Shown piece after piece: positions 36,101 through 43,646 of a stretch of DNA of 64,000 nucleotides. The position numbers and the translations under genes were made by a program. Numbering within the stretch: the first letter of the stretch is position 1; the number at the start of each line of letters is the position of its first letter. This stretch comes from Streptomyces neyagawaensis (lineage in GTDB: Bacteria; Actinomycetota; Actinomycetes; Streptomycetales; Streptomycetaceae). The DNA is taken from assembly GCF_023516595.1 (NCBI RefSeq), contig NZ_JAMGBG010000046.1, positions 103,881 to 167,880 on the forward strand, written 5' to 3'. A model generated the notes under the pieces. That model saw only the letters and a list, made by a program, of their open reading frames with translations, was not told the origin of the DNA and made no database searches.

Positions 36101-36568
36101 GACGGCGACCTCTGCCAGACCGTGGAGAAGCTCCCGTCCGTCCCGGCCCGCTACACGATCCGAACGAACCTGACCCGCCCGCCGGGCGTGGCCACGACCA
36201 CGAGCCGCCTGACAGCGGCCTGGACCTTCACGTCCGGCCCGTCCGACTCCGGCTCCGTGCCCCTCTCCACGGTCCGCTTCCACCCGAAGCTGACCCCGAC
36301 CGGCACGGCCCCCGCAGGCCGCCCCACCACGATCCCCCTCTCCCTCCAGGGCCCGGCGGCCACTGACCTGAAATCCCTGACGGTGAAGGTCTCCCACGAC
36401 GCCGGCAAGACCTGGTCCCCCGCCCCAGTGACCACCACCCACGGCAAAAGGACCCTCACCCTGACCCACCCGGAAAACGCCCGCTCGGTCTCCCTCAAGT
36501 CCACCCTGACCGACACCACCGGCAACACCTACGCGGTGACGATCCTGAAGGCATACCTCCTGACCTGA
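33194..36568 (+). CDS. Subtilisin-like serine protease (peptidase S8), secreted
   Basis: The protein has 1124 residues and starts with ATG directly after the upstream stop. The signal peptide is at residues 1-25 (SLAALLVAGLMTGVSVAA). A propeptide-like region runs to about 225. The S8 domain has catalytic D253 (VAVLDTGVD), H285 (GHGTHVA) and S460 (GTSMATPHA). The remaining ~600 residues are beta-rich domains (ITYRNDGDHPVTLDLTATAT) that may bind substrate or the cell surface. It belongs to the upstream sigma/CU044_5270 operon. This suggests regulated export of a protease under envelope stress. Confidence 0.93.
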   Translation: MRDRTASASLAALLVAGLMTGVSVAATGSGLGVRTQDTATVAAPGSPASGARTTGSASAAGRYVTLLTGDRVRLDPRGRVTGVRRAPGREHVPVSVRGVGGDQYVVPADAAALIGQGVLDMRLFDVSGLVRAGYDDTRRGTLPLIVSYEGKSAQRRSTQKSLVADADATVRRELPSVAGAAITVSKAGADDMWQALTEEQGVARVWLDGRFKASADEDGAKAGEAGGNVAQIGAPAAWAAGYDGKGVKVAVLDTGVDTTHPDLAPAVKASKNFTGTDSTEDMAGHGTHVAATLAGSGARSGGRFKGVAPGAGILNAKVLDDSGEGSDSSVIAGLEWAAGQGARVANLSLGQVDTPGEDPVEAAVNALSKSTGMLTVAAAGNEGPDAGTVDSPGAAESALTVGAVDGEDRLADFSSTGPTADSALKPDLTAPGVDIVSAKAAHGYLGDPAADGYVSMSGTSMATPHAAGAAAILAQRHPDWTGARIKQALTASTTPTTGATGYQQGTGRLDVSRALEGAVASEQTSVSFGKQLWPHTDDRPVTQHITYRNDGDHPVTLDLTATATGPGGSTATEGMFTLSSTRLTIPAGGTAGVDLTADTRVEAADGAYSGTLVATARNGAEPAAVRTAFGVVREAESYDLTLKFLDRGGKPVSAPLTEILGYSGTYWTTNLRDSEQISKGVYRVRVPRGDYVVDTVMDGPGGTSALVRPRLSLTGDTTVVLDARKAKPVGITAPQGAKMSDGQLNLAVGTGDTGSEPHNSTLFWGTFKNLRTATLGPTAPAGRLSTQLGGLWQKGSTTYHLLHNLPDRFPTGYRHTTRMSELALLKRNFGSSVAHRKGIVNVLWSGPTLSLGTVSAPFPLPTTAKIYVTTPKGFKWTANLGQRNASGDDDNVFYGAEGARSYQAGRTYAATYNVGVFSPITGGPYGARRDGDTLDLCVPALADGSGHPASSTAKRHTTVTADGSTLLDNDGDLCQTVEKLPSVPARYTIRTNLTRPPGVATTTSRLTAAWTFTSGPSDSGSVPLSTVRFHPKLTPTGTAPAGRPTTIPLSLQGPAATDLKSLTVKVSHDAGKTWSPAPVTTTHGKRTLTLTHPENARSVSLKSTLTDTTGNTYAVTILKAYLLT

Positions 36569-36652
36569 GGTGGTTCAGACACTCCTCGACGCGGTCACGC
36601 CTCGTCTGGAGCACTTCGCCGCTGCCGACCGAGACACACGTTTTCGTCGATC

Positions 36653-36958
36653 CGCAGAGGCGGGCAACTGCGGCGGAGGGGCGACTGGGTGAAGGCTCGG
36701 AAGGCTGCGGGTGTCACGGCCGAGTTGCACTTCCACGACCTTCGGCACACGGGCAACACGCTCGCCCAGACGGCGGGAGCCGGCACCCGGGAGTTGATGA
36801 CGCGCATGGGCAACAGCAGCTCCAGAGCCGCGCTGATCTACCAGCACATGACCAGCGACCGGGACCGGGCCATCGCCGACCGGCTTGGGGCCATGATCCG
36901 GGGCGGCGGGGGAGTGGCCGGCCCCGAGCCCTCTGAGAAGGATCGGGCGGGCTCGTAG
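36653..36958 (+). pseudogene. Remnant of a tyrosine integrase (C-terminal half only)
   Basis: From about 36653 the frame reads QLRRRGDWVKARKAAGV, followed by HFHDLRHTGNTLA and a MTRMGNSSSRAALIYQH end. These are the HxLRHT and Tyr-containing parts of the phage/AICE-type integrase active site. There is no N-terminal domain. Just upstream, FVDPQ fits the same protein in another frame, so a frameshift lies at about 36640. It ends 76 bp before the left att repeat, mirroring the intact-side arrangement of integrase then att at 56093-57927. It is the decayed end of another element. Confidence 0.8.
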
Positions 36959-36990
36959 GGCATGGATGTGGCACGGCGCCTGCAATGGCC

Positions 36991-37030
36991 AAGGGCCAGC
37001 CTGGGAGGAAACCCTCCTGAGCTGGCCCTT
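36991..37030 (+). terminator. Terminator after the integrase remnant
   Basis: A 10-bp stem AAGGGCCAGC / GCTGGCCCTT followed by TTTT, with an inner GGGAGG hairpin. It lies directly before the left att repeat. Confidence 0.8.
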
Positions 37031-37033
37031 TTG

Positions 37034-37080
37034 CTGTGCCCCCGGCAGGATTCGAACCTGCGACACCCGCTTTAGGAGTT
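37034..37080 (-). repeat. Left att repeat, 3' half of tRNA-Arg(CCT)
   Basis: On the reverse strand it reads from the anticodon loop CTCCTAA through the T arm GCAGGTTCGAATCCTGC to the acceptor 3' end CGGGGGCA. The 5' half of the tRNA is not adjacent, so this is an attachment site, not a working tRNA. It is identical to 57881-57927. Confidence 0.88.
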
Positions 37081-37324
37081 TTCTCCGAACGGGCCTGCGA
37101 CCTGCTGAAACGCTCGCTTCAGGCCGCCTGGCCTGGGAAAACACTCCTCTGTAGTTCTCGTGTGTTCACGGGGTTTCCCGGCCTCATGTGTGCTGGATCC
37201 GTTCCGGCTGGGGCCGGTCGGTAGAGGGCGATTTCGGAGACGTCGGCGCGCGTGGCACCAGGAGTAGCGTGGCAGGTGCGAGGCGGTCCCGTTGTCGCAC
37301 CTGCCCTACAGACGGGTGGTCCTC

Positions 37325-37807
37325 ATGACCAGCTCGGATACACCTCCTGTTCCCCGGCGTCTGCCCAGCGGTGTCCACGAGGCCGTGCGGCCGGGTTGTG
37401 CGCTTCTCCGGCTGGAGACGACCGCATCACGTGAAGGTGTCCTCGATGGTGCGTGGTGGCCGCGCTCGCGCGACATGGGCGCCGAGCTGCCCGCGCTGCT
37501 GAGTGCCCTCATCGCCCACCTCGGCCCCGTGACCCGGGTGGGGCTGGACACCGCAGCTTGGGAAGGTCTCCCGACGCGCATCCTCGTGGACGACCGCGTG
37601 GTGCACATCGATTCCTTCCCGGTCGGTGACGACACGGTCCTGATCACCCGGGGCGACCGGGACATCTTCTCGCTCCTGGTGGTCCCGCCGGACGCGGCAC
37701 CGGACGCCGCCCGCACCGCGATGGCCCAGGCGGTCCTGGCGGACAACATCAGCCAGGCGGAACAGATCCTCATCGACACCGGGAGCGGGCGCGGTTCGTC
37801 GGGCTGA
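37325..37807 (+). CDS. DUF5994 family protein (copy 1)
   Basis: The protein has 160 residues. The family core is LDGAWWPRSRDMGAELPAL, then VTRVGLDTAAWEGLP and SLLVVPPDAAPDAA. Start ATG at 37325 is weakly supported. It is cytoplasmic with no membrane helix. Function is unknown; the family is found in actinomycetes beside STAS and stress-signalling genes, and two more copies sit at 43647 and 45841 in this window. Confidence 0.85.
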   Translation: MTSSDTPPVPRRLPSGVHEAVRPGCALLRLETTASREGVLDGAWWPRSRDMGAELPALLSALIAHLGPVTRVGLDTAAWEGLPTRILVDDRVVHIDSFPVGDDTVLITRGDRDIFSLLVVPPDAAPDAARTAMAQAVLADNISQAEQILIDTGSGRGSSG

Positions 37808-37963
37808 CGGATCACCGCCGGGCTCGACGGCGCAACGGTGTCGGACGGCGGGGCGAGGTCAGCCGCGCCACTGCAGCCGTCGTGCTCTTCGCGGTGCTCC
37901 GCGCGGACCGGGGCGTGTCGACGGTGGCCACATCACGGCCTCCGACGGCTCCGGCAGGGTCTC

Positions 37964-39007
37964 TCAGATGGGGACACGTGCCTGCCGGAGCGGTGCTCCG
38001 GCACGGTGGAGACTGGCGAGGGCCAACCGGTAGGAGGCGACCAACCCGGTTTCCACGTAGTCCACACCCAGTTCCTGGCAGTGGCGCCGCACGATGGTCC
38101 GGGCCCTGCGCAGGTTGGGGCTGGGCATGCTGGGGAACAGGTGGTGCTCGATCTGGTGGTTCAGCCCGCCCAGTGCGATGTCGGTGAGCATGCCGCCGCG
38201 CACGTTGCGTGAGGTGAGCACCTGGCGACGGAGGAAGTCCGGGCGGTCCTCGCCTGTCAGGATCGGCATGCCCTTGTGGTTGGGCGCGAAGAGGGAGCCC
38301 AGGTAGACGCCGAACAGGCACTGGTGGACGGCGAGGAAGGCGATCGCCATGCCGGGCGGCAGCAGCCACAGCAGCACGGTCAGGTAGAGCACGAAGTGCG
38401 TGAACAGCAGGACGCCGTCGAGCGTGCGGTGCTTCAGCGAACGATTGGCCAGTGCCTTCACGCTCGACACGTGCAGGTTGAAGCCCTCCAGGGTGAGGAG
38501 CGGGAAGAACAGGAACGCCTGCCAGCGGCCGATCAGGCGGGGGAGCCCCTTGGCCGCCCGCGCCTGGTCCTGGGACCAGACCAGCAGGTCGGGGTCGAGG
38601 TCGGGGTCGAGTTCCTCGTGGTTGGGGTTGGCGTGGTGGCGGGTGTGCTTGTCCTGCCACCAGCAGTAGCCCATCCCGATACCGGCACCGGCGATCCGTC
38701 CGGACACCTCGCTGGCCCGGCGTCGGCGGAACACCTGGCGGTGCGCCGCGTCATGGGCGAGCAGGGCGACCTGGCCGAAGACAACGCCAAGGAACGCGGC
38801 GACCGCCAGAGTCCACCAACTGTCGCCGATGAGCGCGACGGCGGCACACCCACTGACGTAGAGCCCGGCCACCACCGTGGTCCGCAGCGCGTAGTAGCCG
38901 GGACGGCGCCCCAGCAGCCCGGCGGCGGCGATCTTTTTCGACAGGCGGGCGAAGTCACTTCCGGACGCCTCCGAGGGCGGGGGGCGGACCGCGGTGTTAC
39001 TGCTCAT
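37964..39007 (-). CDS. Membrane fatty acid desaturase
   Basis: The protein has 347 residues. The three di-iron histidine boxes are present: H85DAAH89, H121TRHH125 and H284QIEHH289. Hydrophobic segments lie between (YVSGCAAVALI, FLGVVFGQVALLA, VLYLTVLLWLLPPG). This is the acyl-lipid/acyl-CoA desaturase fold that inserts a double bond and so raises membrane fluidity. It is the first cargo enzyme inside the island and fits a cold or envelope-stress role. The chain position cannot be told. Confidence 0.92.
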   Translation of the reverse strand: MSSNTAVRPPPSEASGSDFARLSKKIAAAGLLGRRPGYYALRTTVVAGLYVSGCAAVALIGDSWWTLAVAAFLGVVFGQVALLAHDAAHRQVFRRRRASEVSGRIAGAGIGMGYCWWQDKHTRHHANPNHEELDPDLDPDLLVWSQDQARAAKGLPRLIGRWQAFLFFPLLTLEGFNLHVSSVKALANRSLKHRTLDGVLLFTHFVLYLTVLLWLLPPGMAIAFLAVHQCLFGVYLGSLFAPNHKGMPILTGEDRPDFLRRQVLTSRNVRGGMLTDIALGGLNHQIEHHLFPSMPSPNLRRARTIVRRHCQELGVDYVETGLVASYRLALASLHRAGAPLRQARVPI

Positions 39008-39326
39008 GATGGTGAAACTCTCTCCGAAGAAGGGCCGAGTGGCCCGGCGCCGCCCCGGGAGCCGCTGGACCGGGCCGCAGGCAGGGCTTTTCGTCCTCCG
39101 TGGTTGCGGGACACATCACACGACCACGGAGCTGGGAGGCGTCTGCTTCGTCCGTCAGCGGCTGCTGCGCAGGCCCTCTGTTTCTAGCGGGTACCCCGCC
39201 GCAGGCGTCTCACACCGTGTCAGACGGGGCCTCCGGAGCGGTCCGCGTGCATGTCGGCAGACAGAACCGACTCCGGCCGGTGAAGCGGATCTGCTGATCG
39301 CTGATGAGTGCTCGACGCCTGTCCGG
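39008..39326. other. Intergenic region upstream of the desaturase
   Basis: This 319-bp gap lies between the desaturase start and the end of the Asp23-like gene, both on the reverse strand. It should hold the desaturase promoter. No palindrome or gene is clear. Confidence 0.5.
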
Positions 39327-40112
39327 TCAAGCCGCGGTCTCGGTGATGAGGACGGCAACGGTGACCGGGCCCGGGGCGTCGGTGGTCGCCGCGTCGGCCA
39401 CGGCGGCCCGGACGGTGCGCGCGACTTCCAGAGGATGGTGTCCAGGGGCGACCGCGAGGTGGACCTCGACACGCCGGCCGGGTGGGTCGGCATGGTCCTC
39501 CATCTTGACCGGGCGGCTCCCCAGCACGGTTGTGAGGCCGGCGACGCCCGGAACACCCGTTGCGACGTCCGCCAGATCCCCGACGGGCCTTCGCGGGGAG
39601 CCCGCTCCGGTCACGGGGAGCGAGCTCCGTGCGGCTGCGGTCCTTGCTGCGGCTGTGCTTTGCGGCGTGAGCGTCATGGATCTCACAACGGTCCGCGTCT
39701 CCGTAGCTGTCTGCGGGGCCTCATGGAGATCCGTGACGCGCAGGTCGGCTGCCACGGTGGCCAGGCCGAGCCGTCGAGCGGCCGTGTCCAGCAGTCTGCT
39801 CCTCAACTGGTCGGCGGTTTCGGGCAGTGGCTCCCCGAGTGATGCCGAAAAGGCGGCTTCGATCCTGAGCGGGCCCGGCGGCATCGCGCTGGCCGGCGGA
39901 CGGACGGCCGGCTCGGATACGGATTCGAGCGGCGCCGGCCCGATGCGCAGAGACTCCAGCCGCACCCCGGGAATCTCGTTCGCGGCCCGCCTGAGGGTCT
40001 GGACGGCCGCTTGCTCGGTGATCCAAGCCCCGTCGGCGGGCCCGCCCAGCGGGAGCAGCCGGCCCAGGCCGAACTGGTGCCGTACCGCCTGCGTCCCTGC
40101 TTCGGTCTTCAC
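39327..40112 (-). CDS. Asp23-like double-domain stress protein
   Basis: The protein has 261 residues from a GTG at 40112 (GAGGG upstream); a TTG at 40178 would add 22 residues. Two Asp23/Gls24-like segments are seen: TLRRAANEIPGVRLESLRIG near the N-terminus and VATGVPGVAGLTTVLG plus VEVHLAVAPGHHPLEVARTV near the C-terminus, joined by a variable middle. It diverges from the Asp23-AmaP operon starting at 40246 across an AT-rich promoter region. It is likely a peripheral envelope-stress protein; the family name is by resemblance. Confidence 0.7.
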   Translation of the reverse strand: MKTEAGTQAVRHQFGLGRLLPLGGPADGAWITEQAAVQTLRRAANEIPGVRLESLRIGPAPLESVSEPAVRPPASAMPPGPLRIEAAFSASLGEPLPETADQLRSRLLDTAARRLGLATVAADLRVTDLHEAPQTATETRTVVRSMTLTPQSTAAARTAAARSSLPVTGAGSPRRPVGDLADVATGVPGVAGLTTVLGSRPVKMEDHADPPGRRVEVHLAVAPGHHPLEVARTVRAAVADAATTDAPGPVTVAVLITETAA

Positions 40113-40245
40113 CGGCCTCGCACCCTCTTTCAGGTGACTTGTCGGACCCTCGTGCCTCGCAGTGTTCAATTCCGGCAATGCGCCCTAATGTAAATATAGT
40201 TGTATAAAAGAGAGCCAGGTGGGCCTCTAAGGGAGGAATATCCCG
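40113..40245. promoter_or_regulatory. AT-rich divergent promoter region
   Basis: Around 40190-40210 the sequence TAATGTAAATATAGTTGTATAA stands out from its GC-rich surroundings. It lies between the divergent Asp23-like genes and probably carries promoters for both. No individual -35/-10 pair can be fixed with confidence. Confidence 0.5.
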
Positions 40246-40677
40246 ATGACCGAGATCACCGCCGTAAGGCGCAGTGGCGCTCCCGCTTCTCGTGGCCGGA
40301 CGACGGTCGCCGATGTGGTGGTGGAGAAGATCGCCGGAATGGCGGCAAGGGACGTGCCCGGCGTGCATGCCCTGGGCAGCGGATTCGCGCGCTCAATGGG
40401 ATCCATGCGGGAGCGGATGCCCGGCGCCGGCAGCGGCAAGTCCGTCACACGCGGGGTCAGCGTCGAGGTCGGAGAGAAGCAGGCGGCCATCGACCTGGAG
40501 ATCGTCGTCGACTACGGCGTCTCCATCACGGACGTGGCCGGTGAGGTGCGGGAGAACGTGATCTCCGCGGTGGAGCGGATGGCGGATCGCGAAGTCGTCG
40601 AAGTCAACATCACGGTCAGCGATGTGAAGCTCCCCGACGAGGAGGACGAAGGGGAAGAGCGGCAGCGGATCCAGTAG
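40246..40677 (+). CDS. Asp23/Gls24 family envelope stress protein
   Basis: The protein has 143 residues after a strong GGGAGGAAT ribosome site. The family core is VADVVVEKIAGMAARDVPGV, then GVSVEVGEKQAAIDLEIVVD, YGVSITDVAGEVRENVISAV and VVEVNITVSDVKLP. The acidic tail is EEDEGEERQ. It lies in the cytoplasm at the membrane, anchored by AmaP. First gene of a five-gene operon ending with AmaP at 42083. Confidence 0.93.
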   Translation: MTEITAVRRSGAPASRGRTTVADVVVEKIAGMAARDVPGVHALGSGFARSMGSMRERMPGAGSGKSVTRGVSVEVGEKQAAIDLEIVVDYGVSITDVAGEVRENVISAVERMADREVVEVNITVSDVKLPDEEDEGEERQRIQ

Positions 40678-40715
40678 CCGGGGCGCAGCAGCCCGCGTGA
40701 GCGAAGGAGCGCGTG

Positions 40716-40943
40716 ATGAGCAGAGCCGTGGTGGGCCTGATGGCCGGGATGGCGCTGGGTTTCGCCGCGTATTTCGGTGACTTCTGGGCTTTCCTGCTGG
40801 TGCTGGGGCTGGGTGTCGTCGGACTCGTGGTCGGGCGGTTCATGGAAGGCGATCTCGAACCGGGCGACTTCGTCCGCCGCCGGGACCGGCAGGAGCGGAT
40901 CCGAGATGACCGGCGACGGGCACGGGGAGACTGGCGGCAGTGA
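40716..40943 (+). CDS. Small membrane protein, DUF2273-like
   Basis: The protein has 75 residues. The ATG at 40716 is chosen with GGAG nine bases upstream; a GTG lies one codon before. Two hydrophobic helices (VVGLMAGMALGFAAYFGDFW, FLLVLGLGVVGLVVGRFM) are followed by a charged RRRDRQERIRDD tail. In Firmicutes the same position in asp23 operons is filled by DUF2273 proteins, so a scaffold or anchor role is likely. Its TGA overlaps the next gene. Confidence 0.8.
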   Translation: MSRAVVGLMAGMALGFAAYFGDFWAFLLVLGLGVVGLVVGRFMEGDLEPGDFVRRRDRQERIRDDRRRARGDWRQ

Positions 40944-41386
40944 CCGGTGAAGCCAATCGGCGTCCGGGCATTCCCCGTGGGGAGCGTGGTGCGATCACCA
41001 TCGCCGACCGGGTCGTTGCGAAGATCGCTTCCCACGTGGCGCGCGAGGCGCTGAGCCGGTTCACCGACTCGGTCGACCACGTACCACCCGGCCGCCGGAT
41101 GCCACGCGTGACCACTTCCGTGCGGCGGGCACCGGAGCGGGATACCGCAGGACGAGGCGCCGAGGCTGTCGGCGGACGGCAGGCGGCGCTCGGCGAGGCA
41201 CGGCTGCGCATCACCGTCGAGCTCGGCTATCCGTCCGACATCGGGGCGCAGTGCGCCGCAGTGCGCCGGGAGGTTACCGAACGGCTCAGGACATGGGCCG
41301 GCATGGAGGTGTCCGACCTTGCGGTGTCGGTCGAGAGGCTGCACTCGGTGCATACGCGCCACACGGACCAGGAGAGGGTGAGATGA
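40940..41386 (+). CDS. Second Asp23-like protein of the operon
   Basis: The protein has 148 residues with a GTG start that overlaps the stop of the small membrane gene (GTGA). The Asp23-like core is ITIADRVVAKIASHVAREAL, then ARLRITVELGYPSDIGAQCA and VRREVTERLRTWAGMEVSDL. The middle 35 residues are a variable Arg-rich loop. Its stop overlaps the ATG of the next gene, so the operon is tightly coupled. Confidence 0.78.
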   Translation: MTGEANRRPGIPRGERGAITIADRVVAKIASHVAREALSRFTDSVDHVPPGRRMPRVTTSVRRAPERDTAGRGAEAVGGRQAALGEARLRITVELGYPSDIGAQCAAVRREVTERLRTWAGMEVSDLAVSVERLHSVHTRHTDQERVR

Positions 41387-42072
41387 GCGCGAACACCTGG
41401 CGGCAGCCGACCGGTGACAGCGACCTTCCCCCCGAACCCGGACAGGCAGCTCCGTCCGCCGACGGCACCCCGGGGGCGGGCTCGGGCGCGACGGCGGCGA
41501 TCGATGAACCAGGCCGGTCGGCGCGCCGTTTCTGGTCAACGCGGCGGATTCCCGCGGCCGTGGTGGCCCTGCTGTCCGCCGCGGCCATCGGATTGCTCCT
41601 GTACGACGTGGTCTCGGTCCGGGCAGGTCGGTCTGCGATGCGCTGGCGGCTGCGGCTCGCCGAGGAATTGGCCACACGGCCACTGGATGACATCTGGGTG
41701 ATCGTCGGGGCCGCAGTGGCGATGGCCCTCGGCCTGTGGCTGTTCCTGCTGGCGGTGACGCCGGGACTGCGCAGGCTGCTGCCCATGCGCCAGCCCACCG
41801 GTATCCCTGGGACAGGGGAGGTCCGCGCCGGGCTCGACCGCCGCGCGGCCGCCCTGGTTCTGCGCGACCGGGCCGTGCAGGTGCCCGGTGTCCAGTCGGC
41901 ACGCGTCGCTGTCGGCCGCCGGAAGGTCAAAGCCCGGGCGCGCGCCCATTTCCGCGAACTCGAGGACGTCCGCGCGGACCTGGACAGCGAGCTGGGCCAA
42001 GCCGTGACGTCCTTGGGACTCGCCCGGCAACCCACGCTGACCGTGCGCGTCCGGCGTCCGAAGAAGGGCTGA
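41383..42072 (+). CDS. DUF6286 family membrane protein
   Basis: The protein has 229 residues. A disordered N-terminus of about 50 residues is followed by two membrane helices (RIPAAVVALLSAAAIGLLLY, DIWVIVGAAVAMALGLWLFL) and a C-terminal Asp23-like soluble part (VRAGLDRRAAALVLRDRAVQ, VPGVQSARVAVGRRKVKARA). It overlaps its upstream neighbour by ATGA. Typical partner of Asp23/AmaP in Streptomyces. Confidence 0.85.
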   Translation: MSANTWRQPTGDSDLPPEPGQAAPSADGTPGAGSGATAAIDEPGRSARRFWSTRRIPAAVVALLSAAAIGLLLYDVVSVRAGRSAMRWRLRLAEELATRPLDDIWVIVGAAVAMALGLWLFLLAVTPGLRRLLPMRQPTGIPGTGEVRAGLDRRAAALVLRDRAVQVPGVQSARVAVGRRKVKARARAHFRELEDVRADLDSELGQAVTSLGLARQPTLTVRVRRPKKG

Positions 42073-42082
42073 GGTGATCCTG

Positions 42083-42676
42083 ATGCTCAGGACGGTGAAC
42101 CGGGTGCTGCTGGGGCTTCTCGGCCTTGGACTGTTCGCTCTGGGCGGCGGTGTGCTGCTGGGCGGGCTGGACCTGCCGCGCCGCTGGGACTTCGGCATGC
42201 CGGGCTGGTGGCCCTTCCGCGGGCCGGACGACGTGGTGCTGGGAACCGAGGGACGCACCCGGTGGCGGGAGGAAGGCTGGTGGTGGCCGACCGTCATCGC
42301 GGTGCTCGCGGTGCTGCTGGTCCTGCTGCTGTGGTGGCTCCTCGCACAGCGCAGGCGCCGCCTGGGCGGCGTCCTCGTCGACAGCGGGGACGGGGCGGCG
42401 GCCCGGCTCGACGGCGGCGCACTGGAGGACGTGATCGAGGAAGAGGCGCAGGCCCTGGACGGGGTCTCGGGGGCGCATGCACGGCTGACGGGCCGAAGCT
42501 CCGCTCCGGCTGCGCGCGTGCGGCTGTTGCTGGAGCCTCATGCGGATCCAGCGTGGACTCTGGGGCGACTGAGCCGGGAAACACTCACGCACGCGCGGGA
42601 CTCGGCCGGCTTGGACCGCCTCCCCTCGAAGGTCCGACTCAAGGAAGTCCGCCACCGCGCACGACGCGTCGGCTGA
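42083..42676 (+). CDS. amaP: Alkaline shock response membrane anchor protein AmaP
   Basis: The protein has 197 residues from an ATG with a GAGGTG site. Two membrane segments (MLRTVNRVLLGLLGLGLFAL and TVIAVLAVLLVLLLWWLLAQ) flank a WWPFRGPDDV loop. The C-terminal cytoplasmic domain has RLTGRSSAPAARVRLLLEPH and SRETLTHARDSAGLDRLPSK. AmaP tethers Asp23 to the membrane in Firmicutes, and this is the actinomycete form closing the operon. Confidence 0.9.
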   Translation: MLRTVNRVLLGLLGLGLFALGGGVLLGGLDLPRRWDFGMPGWWPFRGPDDVVLGTEGRTRWREEGWWWPTVIAVLAVLLVLLLWWLLAQRRRRLGGVLVDSGDGAAARLDGGALEDVIEEEAQALDGVSGAHARLTGRSSAPAARVRLLLEPHADPAWTLGRLSRETLTHARDSAGLDRLPSKVRLKEVRHRARRVG

Positions 42677-42799
42677 GATCCACAGGGCCTGACTCCCAAC
42701 GGGGGACCCGGTCTGGCTCGCAGGGCAGGTCTTCACGACTGCCCCAAAGTCAGCCACAAAGTCATCTACGCCGCGGTTCTCTCCAGAGAGGTATTCCGC

Positions 42800-42970
42800 A
42801 TGGTCCTGTTCCTGACCCTGCTCGTCGCCGGAATCGCTCTGATCGCCATCGGGGCGGGCGTCGACGGCATGCTCTATCTGACCTCCGCCGGTGTACTGCT
42901 CCTCATCGCCGATCTGCTCTACCTGGCGGCCCGCTCCGTGTGGCGATCTCCTCGGCGCCCGGCCCGCTGA
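42800..42970 (+). CDS. Small hydrophobic membrane protein
   Basis: A 56-residue protein, MVLFLTLLVAGIALIAIG and then YLTSAGVLLLIADLLYLAAR, ending in RRPAR. Two membrane helices form a hairpin. It has a GAGAGGT ribosome site. It overlaps the 3' end of the convergent STAS gene by 52 bp. Small hydrophobic stress peptides of this type are common in Streptomyces. Confidence 0.65.
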   Translation: MVLFLTLLVAGIALIAIGAGVDGMLYLTSAGVLLLIADLLYLAARSVWRSPRRPAR

Positions 42971-43305
42971 GGCCGCGCCCCTCCTGGCCTCGTCGTACGA
43001 AGCAGACGGTCGGAGCCCGTGTCCATGAGCAGTCGTTCGGTCTGCGGGGAGGGGTGGTGCAGCCGCAGGGACGCGTGAGTCTCGGCGGCGTGCCGTGACA
43101 CGTCGAGGAAGACGCGCAGGCCGCTGCTGTCACAGCGGTCGACGGTGGTCAGATCGACGTCGATGAGGGTGATGCCGTCCTGCAGGCACCGCTCCAGAAC
43201 GGCGCACACCTGGGGCGCGGTGGCGGGGTCGATCACACCGGCCAGGGTGACCAGTGCCCGCCTGTCCCGGTCGTGCCGGTAGATGTTCAGCTGCGGAAGA
43301 GTCAT
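42919..43305 (-). CDS. STAS-domain anti-sigma factor antagonist
   Basis: The protein has 128 residues. STAS fold: LVTLAGVIDPATAPQVCAVL, then GITLIDVDLTTVDRCDSSGL. The phosphorylatable Ser follows Asp (D59-S60-S61-G62), as in RsbV/SpoIIAA. The ATG at 43305 has a GAGG site; the frame is open further up. It would free a sigma factor by binding the anti-sigma kinase. The nearby SpoIIE-type phosphatase at 44523 could dephosphorylate it. No kinase gene is seen in the window. Confidence 0.88.
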   Translation of the reverse strand: MTLPQLNIYRHDRDRRALVTLAGVIDPATAPQVCAVLERCLQDGITLIDVDLTTVDRCDSSGLRVFLDVSRHAAETHASLRLHHPSPQTERLLMDTGSDRLLRTTRPGGARPQRAGRRGDRHTERAAR

Positions 43306-43324
43306 GACGCCTCGGTTCGGATGC

Positions 43325-43636
43325 TCAGATGCCTCGGTCCACGGGTCCCGGCCGCTTCCCGCCCGGTCCGGGGCCCGGGTGTACACCCCGGGCACGCGTC
43401 GCCGCGGACTGAACCGACGGTACCGAGGCGCGGCCGGGCGGCCGGTGGGGCGCCCGGATGCTCACTCGTGGTGCCCGGTACGGCTGCGGCAGGCAGCGGC
43501 CGCGGCGGCCGGGCCGGGGGGTGCTGTACCGGTACGCGGCGATCCTGTCGGCGTGCTGGAGGCCGAGCCGGTGGATCACGTACGCCGCCGCTGCGATGAG
43601 GACCACGAAAGCGGCGGCTGTCAGGAAGGCGTTCAT
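43325..43636 (-). CDS. Small membrane protein, unknown
   Basis: The protein has 103 residues. One N-terminal helix (AFLTAAAFVVLIAAAAYVIH) is followed by an Arg/Pro-rich tail. The ATG at 43636 has a GAGGTG site six bases upstream. It lies between the STAS and DUF5994 genes on the same strand and is probably cotranscribed. No family is recognised. Confidence 0.55.
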   Translation of the reverse strand: MNAFLTAAAFVVLIAAAAYVIHRLGLQHADRIAAYRYSTPRPGRRGRCLPQPYRAPRVSIRAPHRPPGRASVPSVQSAATRARGVHPGPGPGGKRPGPVDRGI

Positions 43637-43646
43637 GGCGGCCACC

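Noticed and set aside
37034..37110. Complete tRNA-Arg gene
   Set aside because: Only the 3' half is present; the D arm and the 5' acceptor strand are missing at both this and the 57881 copy.
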